Origin: Deltaproteobacteria bacterium
GTDB lineage: Bacteria > Myxococcota_A > UBA9160 > SZUA-336
Direction: 5' to 3'
NCBI GenBank assembly: GCA_030624945.1
Contig: JAUXJB010000018.1
Span: 1 to 13,295 of the forward strand
Length of the DNA stretch: 13,295 nt
Both the position numbers and the translations under genes were made by a program. Positions 5,684 through 13,048 of the stretch are shown in pieces (position 1 is the first letter of the stretch; each line of letters starts with the position of its first letter). The notes beneath the pieces were generated by a model, which saw nothing but the letters and a program-made list of their open reading frames with translations, had not been told where the DNA came from and ran no database searches.

Positions 5684-7849
5684 CTACTTGATCAGGGGAT
5701 CCCGGGGTAGCCCGAGGATCCGTTCCCCGATCTGGTTGCGTGCGATTTCGGAGGTCCCGCCCGCGATCGACGAGCCTCGAGCGGCCAGTAGCGACATGGC
5801 GATCCCGCCATCCCGGCCGTCCACGACGGCACCCGCGCTCCCGACCAGGCTCGCACAGAGATCCGCGACTCGTTGTCCGTGTTCCGAGCCCAGGAGCTTG
5901 GTGACGTTGCCCTCCGGTCCCGCCTCGCCCCCCGCGATGGCGCGGGCGGCCTGGCGCAGGTTGATCAGGCGCATGCCCTGGTCCTCGGCGAGGAGTGCCC
6001 CGACCTGCCGGGCGACGCCCGGGTCGTCGGGAGCGTGCCGCACCATGACCGCGAGCGGGCCGCTCCGGGCTCCTCTAGGGGGTGCTCCGCGACGGCTGCC
6101 GATCGACACGCGCTCGTTCCCGAGCGTGCTGCGCGCCACGACCCAGCCCTGATCCACAGGGCCGACGACGTCCTCGTCCGGCACGAACAGGTTATCGAAG
6201 AACACCTCGTTGAAGCCCGAGTGGCCCGTGACCTGTCGCAGCGGACGGATGTCGACGCCCTGCGCGTGCATATCGATCACCATCATGGTGATCCCCGCGT
6301 GCTTGGCCGCATCGGGATCCGTCCGGATCGTGGCAAAGCCGCGGTTGCAATTCTCGGCGCCGCTGGTCCACACCTTCTGTCCGGTGACGCGCCATCCGCC
6401 GTCGACCTTGACTCCTCGGCTCTGAATGCCCGCGGCATCCGAGCCTGCGTTGGGCTCGCTGAAGAGCTGGCAGAAGTTGAGCTCTCCCTCCATGCTCGGG
6501 CGTACCCAGCGCTCGACCTGCTCCGGCGTACCGTGCTGCGCGATCGTGAGCGTGACCCACCCGCTGATCCCGAGATTCGTCCGGTCTACTCCGGCGAACT
6601 CCTCGTCGATCACGAGCTGCTCGAGCGCGCCCGCCTCCCGTCCCCAGGGCTTGGGCCAGTGCGGCATCATGTAGCCCGTGTCGGCGAGCGCCTTGCGCTT
6701 CTGGTCTTCGGGAAGCTTCTTGTATTGCTCGACGAACGCGCGCACCTCCGTGCGGTACTGCTCGGCCTCCGGGGGCAGGTCGAGGCCAAACTCGCGCTGG
6801 ACGCCGGCAGCCGAGAGACGCGTGACATCCTCCTGCGCTCGCTCCGCCGGTCCGAACAGCGCCTCCAGGGCACCGGCGCGGCGCAGGTAGAGATGCGCGT
6901 CGTGCTCCCAGGTGTAGCCGATGCCTCCGTGCACCTGGATGTTGAGCTGGGCACAGTACACGAACGCCGGGAGCGCCATGGCGGCGGCCACGGCACTCGC
7001 GAGGTCGGCCTGATTGTCTCGTACCTCGGCGCGAGCGGCGTCCCAGGCTCCGGCGGTCGCCAGCTCGGCATCCACCAGCATGTTCGCGCAATGGTGCTTC
7101 ACGGCCTGGAACGTCCCGATCACGCGCCCGAATTGCACGCGGACCTTGGCGTACTCGGACGCCATCTCCGTGCAGGCGTGGGCGCCTCCCGATGCTTCGG
7201 CCGCGGCCAGGGTTCGCCCCAGGCGTAGCGCTACCGAACGACCGCCGGCAAGCACGCGTGCATCGGCGACCCGCACGCCCGTGCAGGTCACGGACGCGAC
7301 GCGCCGACTGGGGTCGAGGTTCTTGCGTGGCTCGATCTGGAGACCTTCCTGTTCGCGATCGACGATCACCAGGTCGTCCCCGACCGGCAACAAGAGCACG
7401 TTGGCCAAACCCGCTCCGAGCACCAGACCGGCAGAGCCCTCGATCGAGCCGTCGGAGCCCCGCTTGAGCGAGCCCTCGAGTCCCACGGCCCCGACCACGG
7501 ATCCATCGGTCAGTCCGGGCAGTAGCTCGCGCCGCTGCTGGTCGCTGCCCACCTCGTTGAGAACACCGGAGGCCAGAACCGTGGGTAGAAACGGTCCCGG
7601 GGCGACGGCGTAACCGATCTCCTCGACCACGATGGCCAGCTCGGGCAGTCCGAAGCCCTGGCCACCGTGCTCCTCGGCGATGTGCAAGCCGAGCCAGCCG
7701 AGCTCTGCAATCTCCTTCCAGAAAGCGGGCAGCTTCTCTTCCGGCGCCTCGAGGAGTTCACGGGAGGCGGTGCGGGCCTGCTTCGCCTCGAGAAAGGAAC
7801 GCGCGACGCGCGCGAGCTCTTGATGTTCATCGGTGATCGCGATTGCCAA
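5684..7849 (-). CDS. Fused double-domain acyl-CoA dehydrogenase (FadE34/ChsE3-like)
   Basis: 721 residues, about twice a normal acyl-CoA dehydrogenase. The family forms a trans-2-enoyl-CoA using FAD. The N-terminal half (about 1-345) has the helical entry region, then R237-x2-FGRVIGTFQAVKHHCANM and QVHGGIGYTWEHDAHLYLRRA (305-325), both FAD and dimer-contact regions, but it has a degenerate stretch where the SEPNAGSD loop should be. The C-terminal half (about 360-721) has SEPNAGSDAA (464-473), VWTSGAEN (493-500) and SSIAGGTSEIARNQIGERILGLP (693-715), but lacks the FG...FQ and GGxGYT motifs. This split resembles mycobacterial FadE34 (ChsE3), in which two halves replace an alpha2beta2 heterotetramer in cholesterol side-chain oxidation. 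The start is TTG (7849), with AAGGAG 7 nt upstream and no early in-frame ATG. It is divergent from the SDR with a 63-bp gap. Substrate inferred only to be an acyl-CoA, possibly branched or steroid-like. Confidence 0.93.
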   Translation of the reverse strand: MAIAITDEHQELARVARSFLEAKQARTASRELLEAPEEKLPAFWKEIAELGWLGLHIAEEHGGQGFGLPELAIVVEEIGYAVAPGPFLPTVLASGVLNEVGSDQQRRELLPGLTDGSVVGAVGLEGSLKRGSDGSIEGSAGLVLGAGLANVLLLPVGDDLVIVDREQEGLQIEPRKNLDPSRRVASVTCTGVRVADARVLAGGRSVALRLGRTLAAAEASGGAHACTEMASEYAKVRVQFGRVIGTFQAVKHHCANMLVDAELATAGAWDAARAEVRDNQADLASAVAAAMALPAFVYCAQLNIQVHGGIGYTWEHDAHLYLRRAGALEALFGPAERAQEDVTRLSAAGVQREFGLDLPPEAEQYRTEVRAFVEQYKKLPEDQKRKALADTGYMMPHWPKPWGREAGALEQLVIDEEFAGVDRTNLGISGWVTLTIAQHGTPEQVERWVRPSMEGELNFCQLFSEPNAGSDAAGIQSRGVKVDGGWRVTGQKVWTSGAENCNRGFATIRTDPDAAKHAGITMMVIDMHAQGVDIRPLRQVTGHSGFNEVFFDNLFVPDEDVVGPVDQGWVVARSTLGNERVSIGSRRGAPPRGARSGPLAVMVRHAPDDPGVARQVGALLAEDQGMRLINLRQAARAIAGGEAGPEGNVTKLLGSEHGQRVADLCASLVGSAGAVVDGRDGGIAMSLLAARGSSIAGGTSEIARNQIGERILGLPRDPLIK

Positions 7850-7856
7850 GGGGACG

Positions 7857-7862
7857 CTCCTT
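7857..7862 (-). promoter_or_regulatory. Shine-Dalgarno that supports the TTG start of the dehydrogenase
   Basis: AAGGAG on the minus strand ends 7 nt before the TTG at 7849-7847. The following residues (AIAITDEHQEL) match how acyl-CoA dehydrogenases normally begin, so the noncanonical start is well placed. Confidence 0.6.
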
Positions 7863-7912
7863 CATGCTAGCAGCGCAGCGGATCGTCTATCTTACTCCAG
7901 GGAGGCCACCGA

Positions 7913-8725
7913 ATGGAGATGGGGCAGCAACTGCGCGGCAAGGTCGTGGCGATTGCCGGGGCCTCACGAGGGCTCGGCGTGGTCGCCGCGCGCACCTTCT
8001 CGGAAGCGGGAGCCCGGGTGGCGATGCTCGCCCGCTCCCGCAAGCGGCTCGAGGAAGAGGCAGCTTCGCTCGGGCCGTCGGCACTGCCCATCGTCACCGA
8101 CATCGGCGACCCGGACAGCGTCCGAGATGCCTTCGCCCGAATCGGCCGCGAGCTCGGCCGGCTCGACGTCCTCGTGAACAACGCCGGTGTGGTGCCACTG
8201 GCCAGCGCAGAGGACGCGACCGACGAGCAGATCGCGTCTGCGGTCGGCACCAATTTCCTCGGACCGATCTACACGATGCGAGAGGCGATCCCTCTCCTGC
8301 TCGGAGCGGGAGGGGGACACATCATCAACGTGTCGACGGAGGCCACGCTGTACCCCGAAGCGCCCTTCCTCTCGCTCTACGCGTCCACCAAGTCCGGCAT
8401 GGAAACCTTCAGCCGGGCGGCCTACATGGAGCTCCGGCCGAAGAACATTCACGTCACGGTGTTGCTGTGCGGCGTGCTGGGTGGGAGCCGGGATCGTCCG
8501 GACGGCGCTCGTCCGGATGGCAAAGGGGTCGTGGTAGCCCGCGAAGAGGCGGACCTGCTTCGTTTTGCGGCCGCACTACAGGCCAGTGGGCATGCGGCGA
8601 TCTTCGGAGCTCCTGGCGTGGAGCTGGAAGAGGTCGCGGAGGCAATGCTGTTCCTGGCCACACGCCCCTCCGGCGTCGGGATCGACCGTCTCCACGTGCG
8701 CACGCACAACGAGGCCAGGACCTAG
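7913..8725 (+). CDS. Short-chain dehydrogenase/reductase (SDR)
   Basis: 270 residues, normal for a classical SDR. The cofactor loop is GASRGLG at 16-22. Basic residues after the second strand (ARSRKR, 40-45) suggest NADP(H) preference. NNAG is at 89-92, Asn114 in VGTNFLG is the structural/catalytic Asn, Ser141-Thr142 (INVSTE) supplies the serine position, and Tyr156 and Lys160 form YASTK. Two things are unusual: the serine-tyrosine spacing is slightly longer than the usual 13, and the region after strand six reads LLCGVLGG in place of the common PG motif. A Gly/Asp/Arg-rich segment (about 190-207) follows. GGGAGG lies 7 nt before the ATG. It is divergent from the dehydrogenase and probably shares a regulated intergenic region with it. 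It would oxidise or reduce a hydroxyl or keto group; the substrate cannot be told from sequence. Confidence 0.93.
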   Translation: MEMGQQLRGKVVAIAGASRGLGVVAARTFSEAGARVAMLARSRKRLEEEAASLGPSALPIVTDIGDPDSVRDAFARIGRELGRLDVLVNNAGVVPLASAEDATDEQIASAVGTNFLGPIYTMREAIPLLLGAGGGHIINVSTEATLYPEAPFLSLYASTKSGMETFSRAAYMELRPKNIHVTVLLCGVLGGSRDRPDGARPDGKGVVVAREEADLLRFAAALQASGHAAIFGAPGVELEEVAEAMLFLATRPSGVGIDRLHVRTHNEART

Positions 8726-8765
8726 TGCCCTGTTAAGGGAGCGCGCTCCCGGAACAGGACACTAG
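8722..8765. terminator. 44-bp near-palindrome across both stop codons, probable bidirectional terminator
   Basis: The arms pair symmetrically about 8743/8744: CTAGTG with CACTAG, one mismatch, CCTGTT with AACAGG, two mismatched pairs, then GGGAGCG with CGCTCCC meeting at the centre. The two TAG stops of the convergent SDR (8723-8725) and CoA-transferase (8764-8762) lie in opposite arms. There is no T tract on either side, so termination efficiency is uncertain. It could equally be a repeat element or a protein-binding palindrome. Confidence 0.55.
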
Positions 8766-11332
8766 ATCACGTCTTGTTCGCGGAGCTCCTCGATCTCCCG
8801 GCTGGAGAGCCCGAGGATCTCCCCGTACACGTAGTCGTTGTCCTCGCCGTAGCAGGGCGCCCCCCGGCCCGTGATGCCTCCCATGTGTGTGGGGGTCTCG
8901 CTGAACCGGGCGGGGAACTCCTTCATGGGCCATGTCCCCATTTCCGTATGGGGAACCTCGGTCAGCCACTCGAGATGCTTCAGCTGGGGATCGTTCTCGT
9001 AGCGATCCTGGGCGTTCTGGCATACGCCGGCGGGAACACCGGCACGTTGCAGGCTCTCCATCAGCGCGTAATCCGCGCAATTCTGCGTCGCTTCAGCTAG
9101 GCGCATGTCGAGCTCTTCCTGGTGAGCCAGGCGCGACTGCAAGCTGGCGAACCGAGGCTCCCGGCTCCAGACGGGCTGGCCCAGTACTCTCACGAGGCCC
9201 TGCCATTCCTCCTCGCTGAAGCAAGCGATGGCGATCCAGCGGTCCTGACCCTGGCAGCGATACGCCCCGTGCGGTGCCGCAGGTTTGTAAGGAGAGCGGT
9301 TGCCGTAGCGCGACCAGTGCCGTCCGTTGGCCGACCAATCGAGGATCGTCGAGCCGGCCAGGTCGAGACCGGTCTCTACCTGGGAGGAGTCGATGTGGAT
9401 GCCCTTGCCCGTGAGCCGCTGTCGATACAGAGCTGCCAGCAAGCCCGTGGCGAGATTGTAGGCACCAAACCAGTCGAGGTAGGAGTAGCCGATGCTCGAC
9501 GGTGGAAACGGCTCGGGCAAGCCCGCGAGCTCGACGATTCCGGCGAACGCCGCCGCGACCTGGCCGGTCGTCCGGTAGTGGCCGTACAGCCCGTGCGCCC
9601 CCAGTCCGGACTGCTGGGCGTAGATGATCGAGGGGTTCAGCTGCCGCATCCGCTCGTACCCGAAGCCCCACCGCTCCATCACCCCGGCGGTGAAGCCTTC
9701 TGCGACCGCGTTGGCGCCTTCGAGCAGCCGGGTGAGGATCTCTCGGCCCTTCGGGTGCTGCATGTTGAGGCTGATTCCGAGCTTGCCGGTGTGGATGTCG
9801 TTGAACACCCCGCCGCGGTTCGGGCTGTCGGTGGGGGGGGGCTGGATCGGGGCCGTCGCCCTGTCTCGTTCCTCCCGCGAGGGAGCGATCGCGCTAAACC
9901 GCAGGTCCCAGCGGCCCTTCCACTCCACCTTGATCACCTCGGCGCCCTGCGCCGCGAGGAAGCGCCCCGCTCCTCCGCTGGCCAGCCACCAGGTGAAGTC
10001 GATGATGCGCACTCCGGAAAGCGCGAACGGCTTGCCGTGCGGACTGAGCACGGGGGGTTCGTCCGGCTCACGCACCTGCAAGGATCGGATCGGCTCCTGC
10101 GGGATCAGCTCCTCGAGAACCTCCTTCGTGTGTTCGCCCAGCAGGGGAGCTCGGGGTCCGCGTCGCCACGGACTCTCCGGCGCGTACCATTTTCCGCCGA
10201 CGTAATCGAAGGTCCGGTCCAGCTCCGGGTGCTCGACCCGAAAGAACGTCTCGCGCTGCTGCCAGTGCGGGTCGCCGATGTTCTCTTCGGGCTTGGCGAC
10301 GGGTGCCCAGAGGATCGCGGCCTCCTGGAACTCCTTCCACTTGCCCGGGTAACGGAAGCTCCGGATAAACTGGTGCTGCACGGCCGTGATGTGAGTCGCG
10401 ACCCACGGCTCCCTGCGAAAATCCGGATCGTCGTATTTCGGATCCATCAGGTCGTCGGCCAGCCCGTAGGAGTCCATGAACTTGGCCAGGCGTTGGAAGC
10501 TGCCGCCGCCCCCGGTCTCGATCGTTGCGCCCGGCATCTCCCAGCGCCCGTCCTTGGTCATTCCCATGCGCATGGGAGCGATTCGCGCGCCGGCATGACG
10601 TCCGGTCTGCCGGTAGAAGGGCGTTCGGTTGTACACCCACGACGGGTGATCCCCCTCGGTGTTCTTGCTGGCCGCATCGTGGACGGCGACGGAGATCATC
10701 TGGCCCTTGCCCGTGCGGTCCCGGTGGTAAAGCGCTCCGAGGATGGCCTGCGCCGTGTGCTCGCCCGCGATGTGATACGCCTGCCACATCTGGGGTGCGA
10801 TCGGCGGCGTGTCGTAGTGGCCCGAGGGCTCGGGGTCGTAGCCGCAGTTCATCATGATCCCGCTCAATGCGAGCTGGATCAGGTCCGATGCCTTGTAGTC
10901 CGCCCAGGGTCCGGTGTCGCCGAAGGGCGAGATGCGCGCGACGATCAGGGAGGGATTGGTCTTCTCGAGAGACTCGTGGTCCAGCCCCAGCCGCGCCAGA
11001 TAGTCCCGAGGTCGCGTGTCCAGCACGACGTCGCTGCGCTTCGCCAGCTCCTGGAAGCTCCGTTGGCCCTCTTCCGTCTCCAGATCGAGTGTGATCCCGC
11101 GTTTGCCGAAGTTGTAGTGCCAGAAGTACAGGCTGCGTTCGATCTCGGGCCGATCTTCCAGGAACGGCCCGATGTGTCGGGTCTCGTTCCCTCCGGGGGG
11201 CTCGATCTTGATGACGTCGGCGCCGAGTCCGGCCAGCAACTTTCCGCAGTACTCGCCTAGCTCGTCGGCGAGCTCGAGGACGCGTATCCCCTGGAGGAAT
11301 CCCTGGCTCCTGTCCGTAGCGAGCTGTTCCAT
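8762..11332 (-). CDS. Tandem (two-domain) class III CaiB/BaiF CoA-transferase
   Basis: 856 residues, about twice the usual 400. Domain 1 (about 10-410) opens with LQGIRVLELADELGEYCG and GADVIKIEPPGGNETR and ends with LLGEHTKEVLEEL (397-409). Domain 2 (about 436-850) opens afresh with ALSGVRIIDFTWWLASGG and GAEVIKVEWKGRWD. The catalytic aspartate of FRC/AMACR relatives lies about 15 residues before AL-x-R. Domain 2 has Asp620 there (YLDWFGAYNLATGLLAALYR), but domain 1 has Tyr186 (QAYHIAGEHTAQAILGALYHR). Only the second half therefore looks catalytic for the standard aspartyl-CoA mechanism; the first may be structural or bind CoA. It probably transfers CoA to a carboxylic acid, but a racemase-type role within the family cannot be excluded. 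GAGG lies 8 nt before the ATG. It is the last gene of a minus-strand operon, 34 nt after the thiolase-like gene. A run of nine C occurs in its coding strand (9833-9841). Confidence 0.93.
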   Translation of the reverse strand: MEQLATDRSQGFLQGIRVLELADELGEYCGKLLAGLGADVIKIEPPGGNETRHIGPFLEDRPEIERSLYFWHYNFGKRGITLDLETEEGQRSFQELAKRSDVVLDTRPRDYLARLGLDHESLEKTNPSLIVARISPFGDTGPWADYKASDLIQLALSGIMMNCGYDPEPSGHYDTPPIAPQMWQAYHIAGEHTAQAILGALYHRDRTGKGQMISVAVHDAASKNTEGDHPSWVYNRTPFYRQTGRHAGARIAPMRMGMTKDGRWEMPGATIETGGGGSFQRLAKFMDSYGLADDLMDPKYDDPDFRREPWVATHITAVQHQFIRSFRYPGKWKEFQEAAILWAPVAKPEENIGDPHWQQRETFFRVEHPELDRTFDYVGGKWYAPESPWRRGPRAPLLGEHTKEVLEELIPQEPIRSLQVREPDEPPVLSPHGKPFALSGVRIIDFTWWLASGGAGRFLAAQGAEVIKVEWKGRWDLRFSAIAPSREERDRATAPIQPPPTDSPNRGGVFNDIHTGKLGISLNMQHPKGREILTRLLEGANAVAEGFTAGVMERWGFGYERMRQLNPSIIYAQQSGLGAHGLYGHYRTTGQVAAAFAGIVELAGLPEPFPPSSIGYSYLDWFGAYNLATGLLAALYRQRLTGKGIHIDSSQVETGLDLAGSTILDWSANGRHWSRYGNRSPYKPAAPHGAYRCQGQDRWIAIACFSEEEWQGLVRVLGQPVWSREPRFASLQSRLAHQEELDMRLAEATQNCADYALMESLQRAGVPAGVCQNAQDRYENDPQLKHLEWLTEVPHTEMGTWPMKEFPARFSETPTHMGGITGRGAPCYGEDNDYVYGEILGLSSREIEELREQDVI

Positions 11333-11340
11333 GGCTCAAA

Positions 11341-11344
11341 CCTC
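11341..11344 (-). promoter_or_regulatory. Ribosome binding site of the tandem CoA-transferase
   Basis: GAGG on the minus strand (within AACGAGG), 8 nt before the ATG at 11332. It lies in the 34-nt gap after the thiolase-like gene, which fits cotranscription without overlap. Confidence 0.45.
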
Positions 11345-11366
11345 GTTCCGCAGAGTCGCGCCGCTT

Positions 11367-12572
11367 TCAAACGGGCTCGCGCGTAAAGGCGAGAGGCACG
11401 CTGCCATGGGTGAGCGGCCCGACCCCGGCGATGCACACATCCGCGTCGGGAACCTGGCGCTCGCCCGCCCGACCGGCCGCCTGCCTGGCCGCCTCGGCGA
11501 TGTGACCGATGCCGTGCAGTCGCCCTTCGCCGAGCTGCCCGCCGAAGGTGTTGACCGGGAGCTCTCCGTCGAGCGCGATCCGGCCGTCCTGAATGAACTC
11601 GAAGGCCTCCCCCTCGCCGCAGAAGCCCAGCGCCTCGAGCCACCAGTAGACGAAGAAGCTGTACCCGTCGTAGAGCTGGGCAGCTTTGACGTCTCCCGGC
11701 TGCAGGCCCGACGATTCCCACATCCGATCGCAGTACATGCGGCTCGCCGCCTGCACGTGCTCCAGGGGTGGGCCCAGTGCCAGGTCCTGCGGCGCATCAC
11801 CACCTTCGCTCACGTACTGCCCGTAGCCCGCGACGTATGCCGGCGGCTGCTTCCGATCGCGCGCTCGTTCCCCGCTGGTGAGCACGAGCGCGACCGCACC
11901 GTCGACCGGGATGTCGCAGTCGAGCAGGCAGACCGGATCGGCCAGCATCCGGGCATTCAGGTAGTCCTCGCGGGTCAGCGGCTGATCGCGGAAGTAGGCG
12001 TACGGGTTGCGGCGCGCGTTCTCCCGGTTGTTCACGATGAGTGTGGCCATGTGCTCGCGTGTCGCACCGTACCGGTGCATGTAGCGGTGGTAGGCACCTC
12101 CGTAGTACTGGTAGCCGCGGTGCATCCCGAACGGCGCCGTGAACTGGCTAGCTCCCGCGGCTCGGTCGGCCGTGAACGCGTTGTATTGGCCAGCGCTCGC
12201 GGGGTTGTGCATCGACCGGAAGACCACCGCGTTGTCACACACCCCTGAGGCCACCGCGTTGACTGCCTCCACGAAGCTGTTGGGGACGAGCGAGCGGGTC
12301 TGCGTGTGCCAGCGCAGCGCATTCGTCAAGCCCAGCTGACGAGCGACGAAGCCGACCGTCACGACATCGATGCCTTCGATACTGGCGCTGCCGAACACCG
12401 GGATCTCGGGATAGGTGGTCAGGCCGTCGATGTCGGCGAGCGAGAGTCCGGCGTCTTCCACTGCCTGCCTTACGGTCTCTAACGTGACCGCGCCGATCGA
12501 CCGCTCCGATCGTCGCTCCAGCTCGGAATAGGCGATCCCGACGACCGCGGCCTTGCCCGCCAGGCGTGACAC
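11367..12572 (-). CDS. Thiolase-fold protein of the lipid-transfer/Ltp type, lacking catalytic cysteines (candidate retro-aldolase)
   Basis: 401 residues from GTG 12572. It has the SCP2-thiolase-like N-terminus (KAAVVGIAYSELERRSERS), DAGLSLADIDGL at 40-51, a duplicated-fold middle, and YDGYSFFVYWWLEALGFCGEGEA (301-323) where Ltp proteins carry their YD-x-Y motif. LPVNTFGGQLGEGRLHGIGHIAEAARQ (338-364) lies where true thiolases have GG...GHP. The N-terminal nucleophile cysteine position is replaced (RSLVPNSFVEAVNAVASG, 93-110), and the C-terminal thiolase cysteine is also missing (VCIAGVGPLTHGS). Ordinary thiolase chemistry is therefore unlikely. Ltp2, which needs a DUF35 partner, is a retro-aldolase in steroid side-chain degradation; the adjacent DUF35 gene makes that the best analogy. 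The 12572 GTG has GAGGAGG 8 nt upstream. A GTG at 12581 overlapping the DUF35 stop is possible but sits right on that site. Substrate unproven. Confidence 0.9.
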   Translation of the reverse strand: MSRLAGKAAVVGIAYSELERRSERSIGAVTLETVRQAVEDAGLSLADIDGLTTYPEIPVFGSASIEGIDVVTVGFVARQLGLTNALRWHTQTRSLVPNSFVEAVNAVASGVCDNAVVFRSMHNPASAGQYNAFTADRAAGASQFTAPFGMHRGYQYYGGAYHRYMHRYGATREHMATLIVNNRENARRNPYAYFRDQPLTREDYLNARMLADPVCLLDCDIPVDGAVALVLTSGERARDRKQPPAYVAGYGQYVSEGGDAPQDLALGPPLEHVQAASRMYCDRMWESSGLQPGDVKAAQLYDGYSFFVYWWLEALGFCGEGEAFEFIQDGRIALDGELPVNTFGGQLGEGRLHGIGHIAEAARQAAGRAGERQVPDADVCIAGVGPLTHGSVPLAFTREPV

Positions 12573-12577
12573 GCTGC

Positions 12578-13048
12578 TCACCTCCTCGGCCGGAACTGCG
12601 GCAGTGCCACGTCCTCGGTCAACCGCTCGAAGGTCACCTCTACGGGCATCCCGATGCGGGCCTCTTTCGGCTCGGCATCCACCAGATTCGCAACGATGGT
12701 GAGAAACGGCTGCTCCTCGAGCTCCACCCACACGTTCACGTAGGGAACGCGATCTTGGAACCCTCGCACGCGCCTGTCTCGCATCACGACAAATGTGTAG
12801 ACCGTGCCCCTGCCGCTCACGGGCTCGAATGCGAGGTCGGACGACACGCAACAGGTGCAAAGGGGACGAGGGGGGTGGAACCAGCGGCCCGACTCCTGGC
12901 AGCGCTGGATCACGAGCTGCCCCTTGCGCGCAGCCTCCCAGAACGGGCGGGTCAGCTCGTCGGCGACGGGCAGAGGCGGCAACATATCGGTTGAATCAAC
13001 CACCGGCAGTCGATCTTCGCACTGTTGATGGAGACCGGTCAACGACAT
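12578..13048 (-). CDS. DUF35 OB-fold/zinc-ribbon protein, partner of the thiolase-like protein
   Basis: 156 residues from ATG 13048. The domain starts at PLPVADELTRPFWEAARKGQL (25-45), followed by the rubredoxin-like knuckle RCQESGRWFHPPRPLCTCC (49-67) and the OB fold (GRGTVYTFVVMRD, PYVNVWVELEEQPFLTIVANL, IGMPVEVTFERL). The second zinc position is Ser53 rather than Cys, leaving Cys50, Cys64 and Cys67, with Cys66 and His58 as possible substitutes. DUF35 proteins bind acyl-CoA-related thiolase-fold partners; ChsH2 DUF35 activates Ltp2. The gene lies immediately upstream of the thiolase-like gene, whose ribosome binding site is inside this gene's last codons, so translation is probably coupled. 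The first 21 residues are not typical of the family. An ATG at 12985 is an equally plausible start, and neither has a good ribosome binding site. Confidence 0.88.
   Translation of the reverse strand: MSLTGLHQQCEDRLPVVDSTDMLPPLPVADELTRPFWEAARKGQLVIQRCQESGRWFHPPRPLCTCCVSSDLAFEPVSGRGTVYTFVVMRDRRVRGFQDRVPYVNVWVELEEQPFLTIVANLVDAEPKEARIGMPVEVTFERLTEDVALPQFRPRR
12581..12587 (-). promoter_or_regulatory. Shine-Dalgarno for the thiolase-like gene, embedded in the DUF35 3' end
   Basis: GAGGAGG ends 8 nt before the GTG at 12572 and overlaps the final codons of the DUF35 gene. It favours 12572 over the GTG at 12581 and implies coupled translation. Confidence 0.6.
12989..13001. promoter_or_regulatory. 13-bp perfect palindrome, possible operator near the DUF35 start
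   Basis: GGTTGA-A-TCAACC is a perfect inverted repeat with a one-base centre. It lies 3 bp upstream of the alternative DUF35 start at 12985, or within codons 16-20 if the 13048 start is used. Its position suits an operator only if the shorter start is correct. Short palindromes like this also arise by chance. Confidence 0.2.

Noticed and set aside
5873..7228. A 451-codon plus-strand frame opposite the double acyl-CoA dehydrogenase
   Set aside because: No family motifs, composition typical of an antisense shadow, and the opposing frame is a well-supported enzyme.
9122..11260. A 712-codon open frame on the plus strand opposite the tandem CoA-transferase
   Set aside because: Its translation is Arg/Val/Gly/Ala-rich with no recognisable domain, while the minus strand encodes clear CaiB motifs throughout. 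Long antisense frames are common in GC-rich genes.
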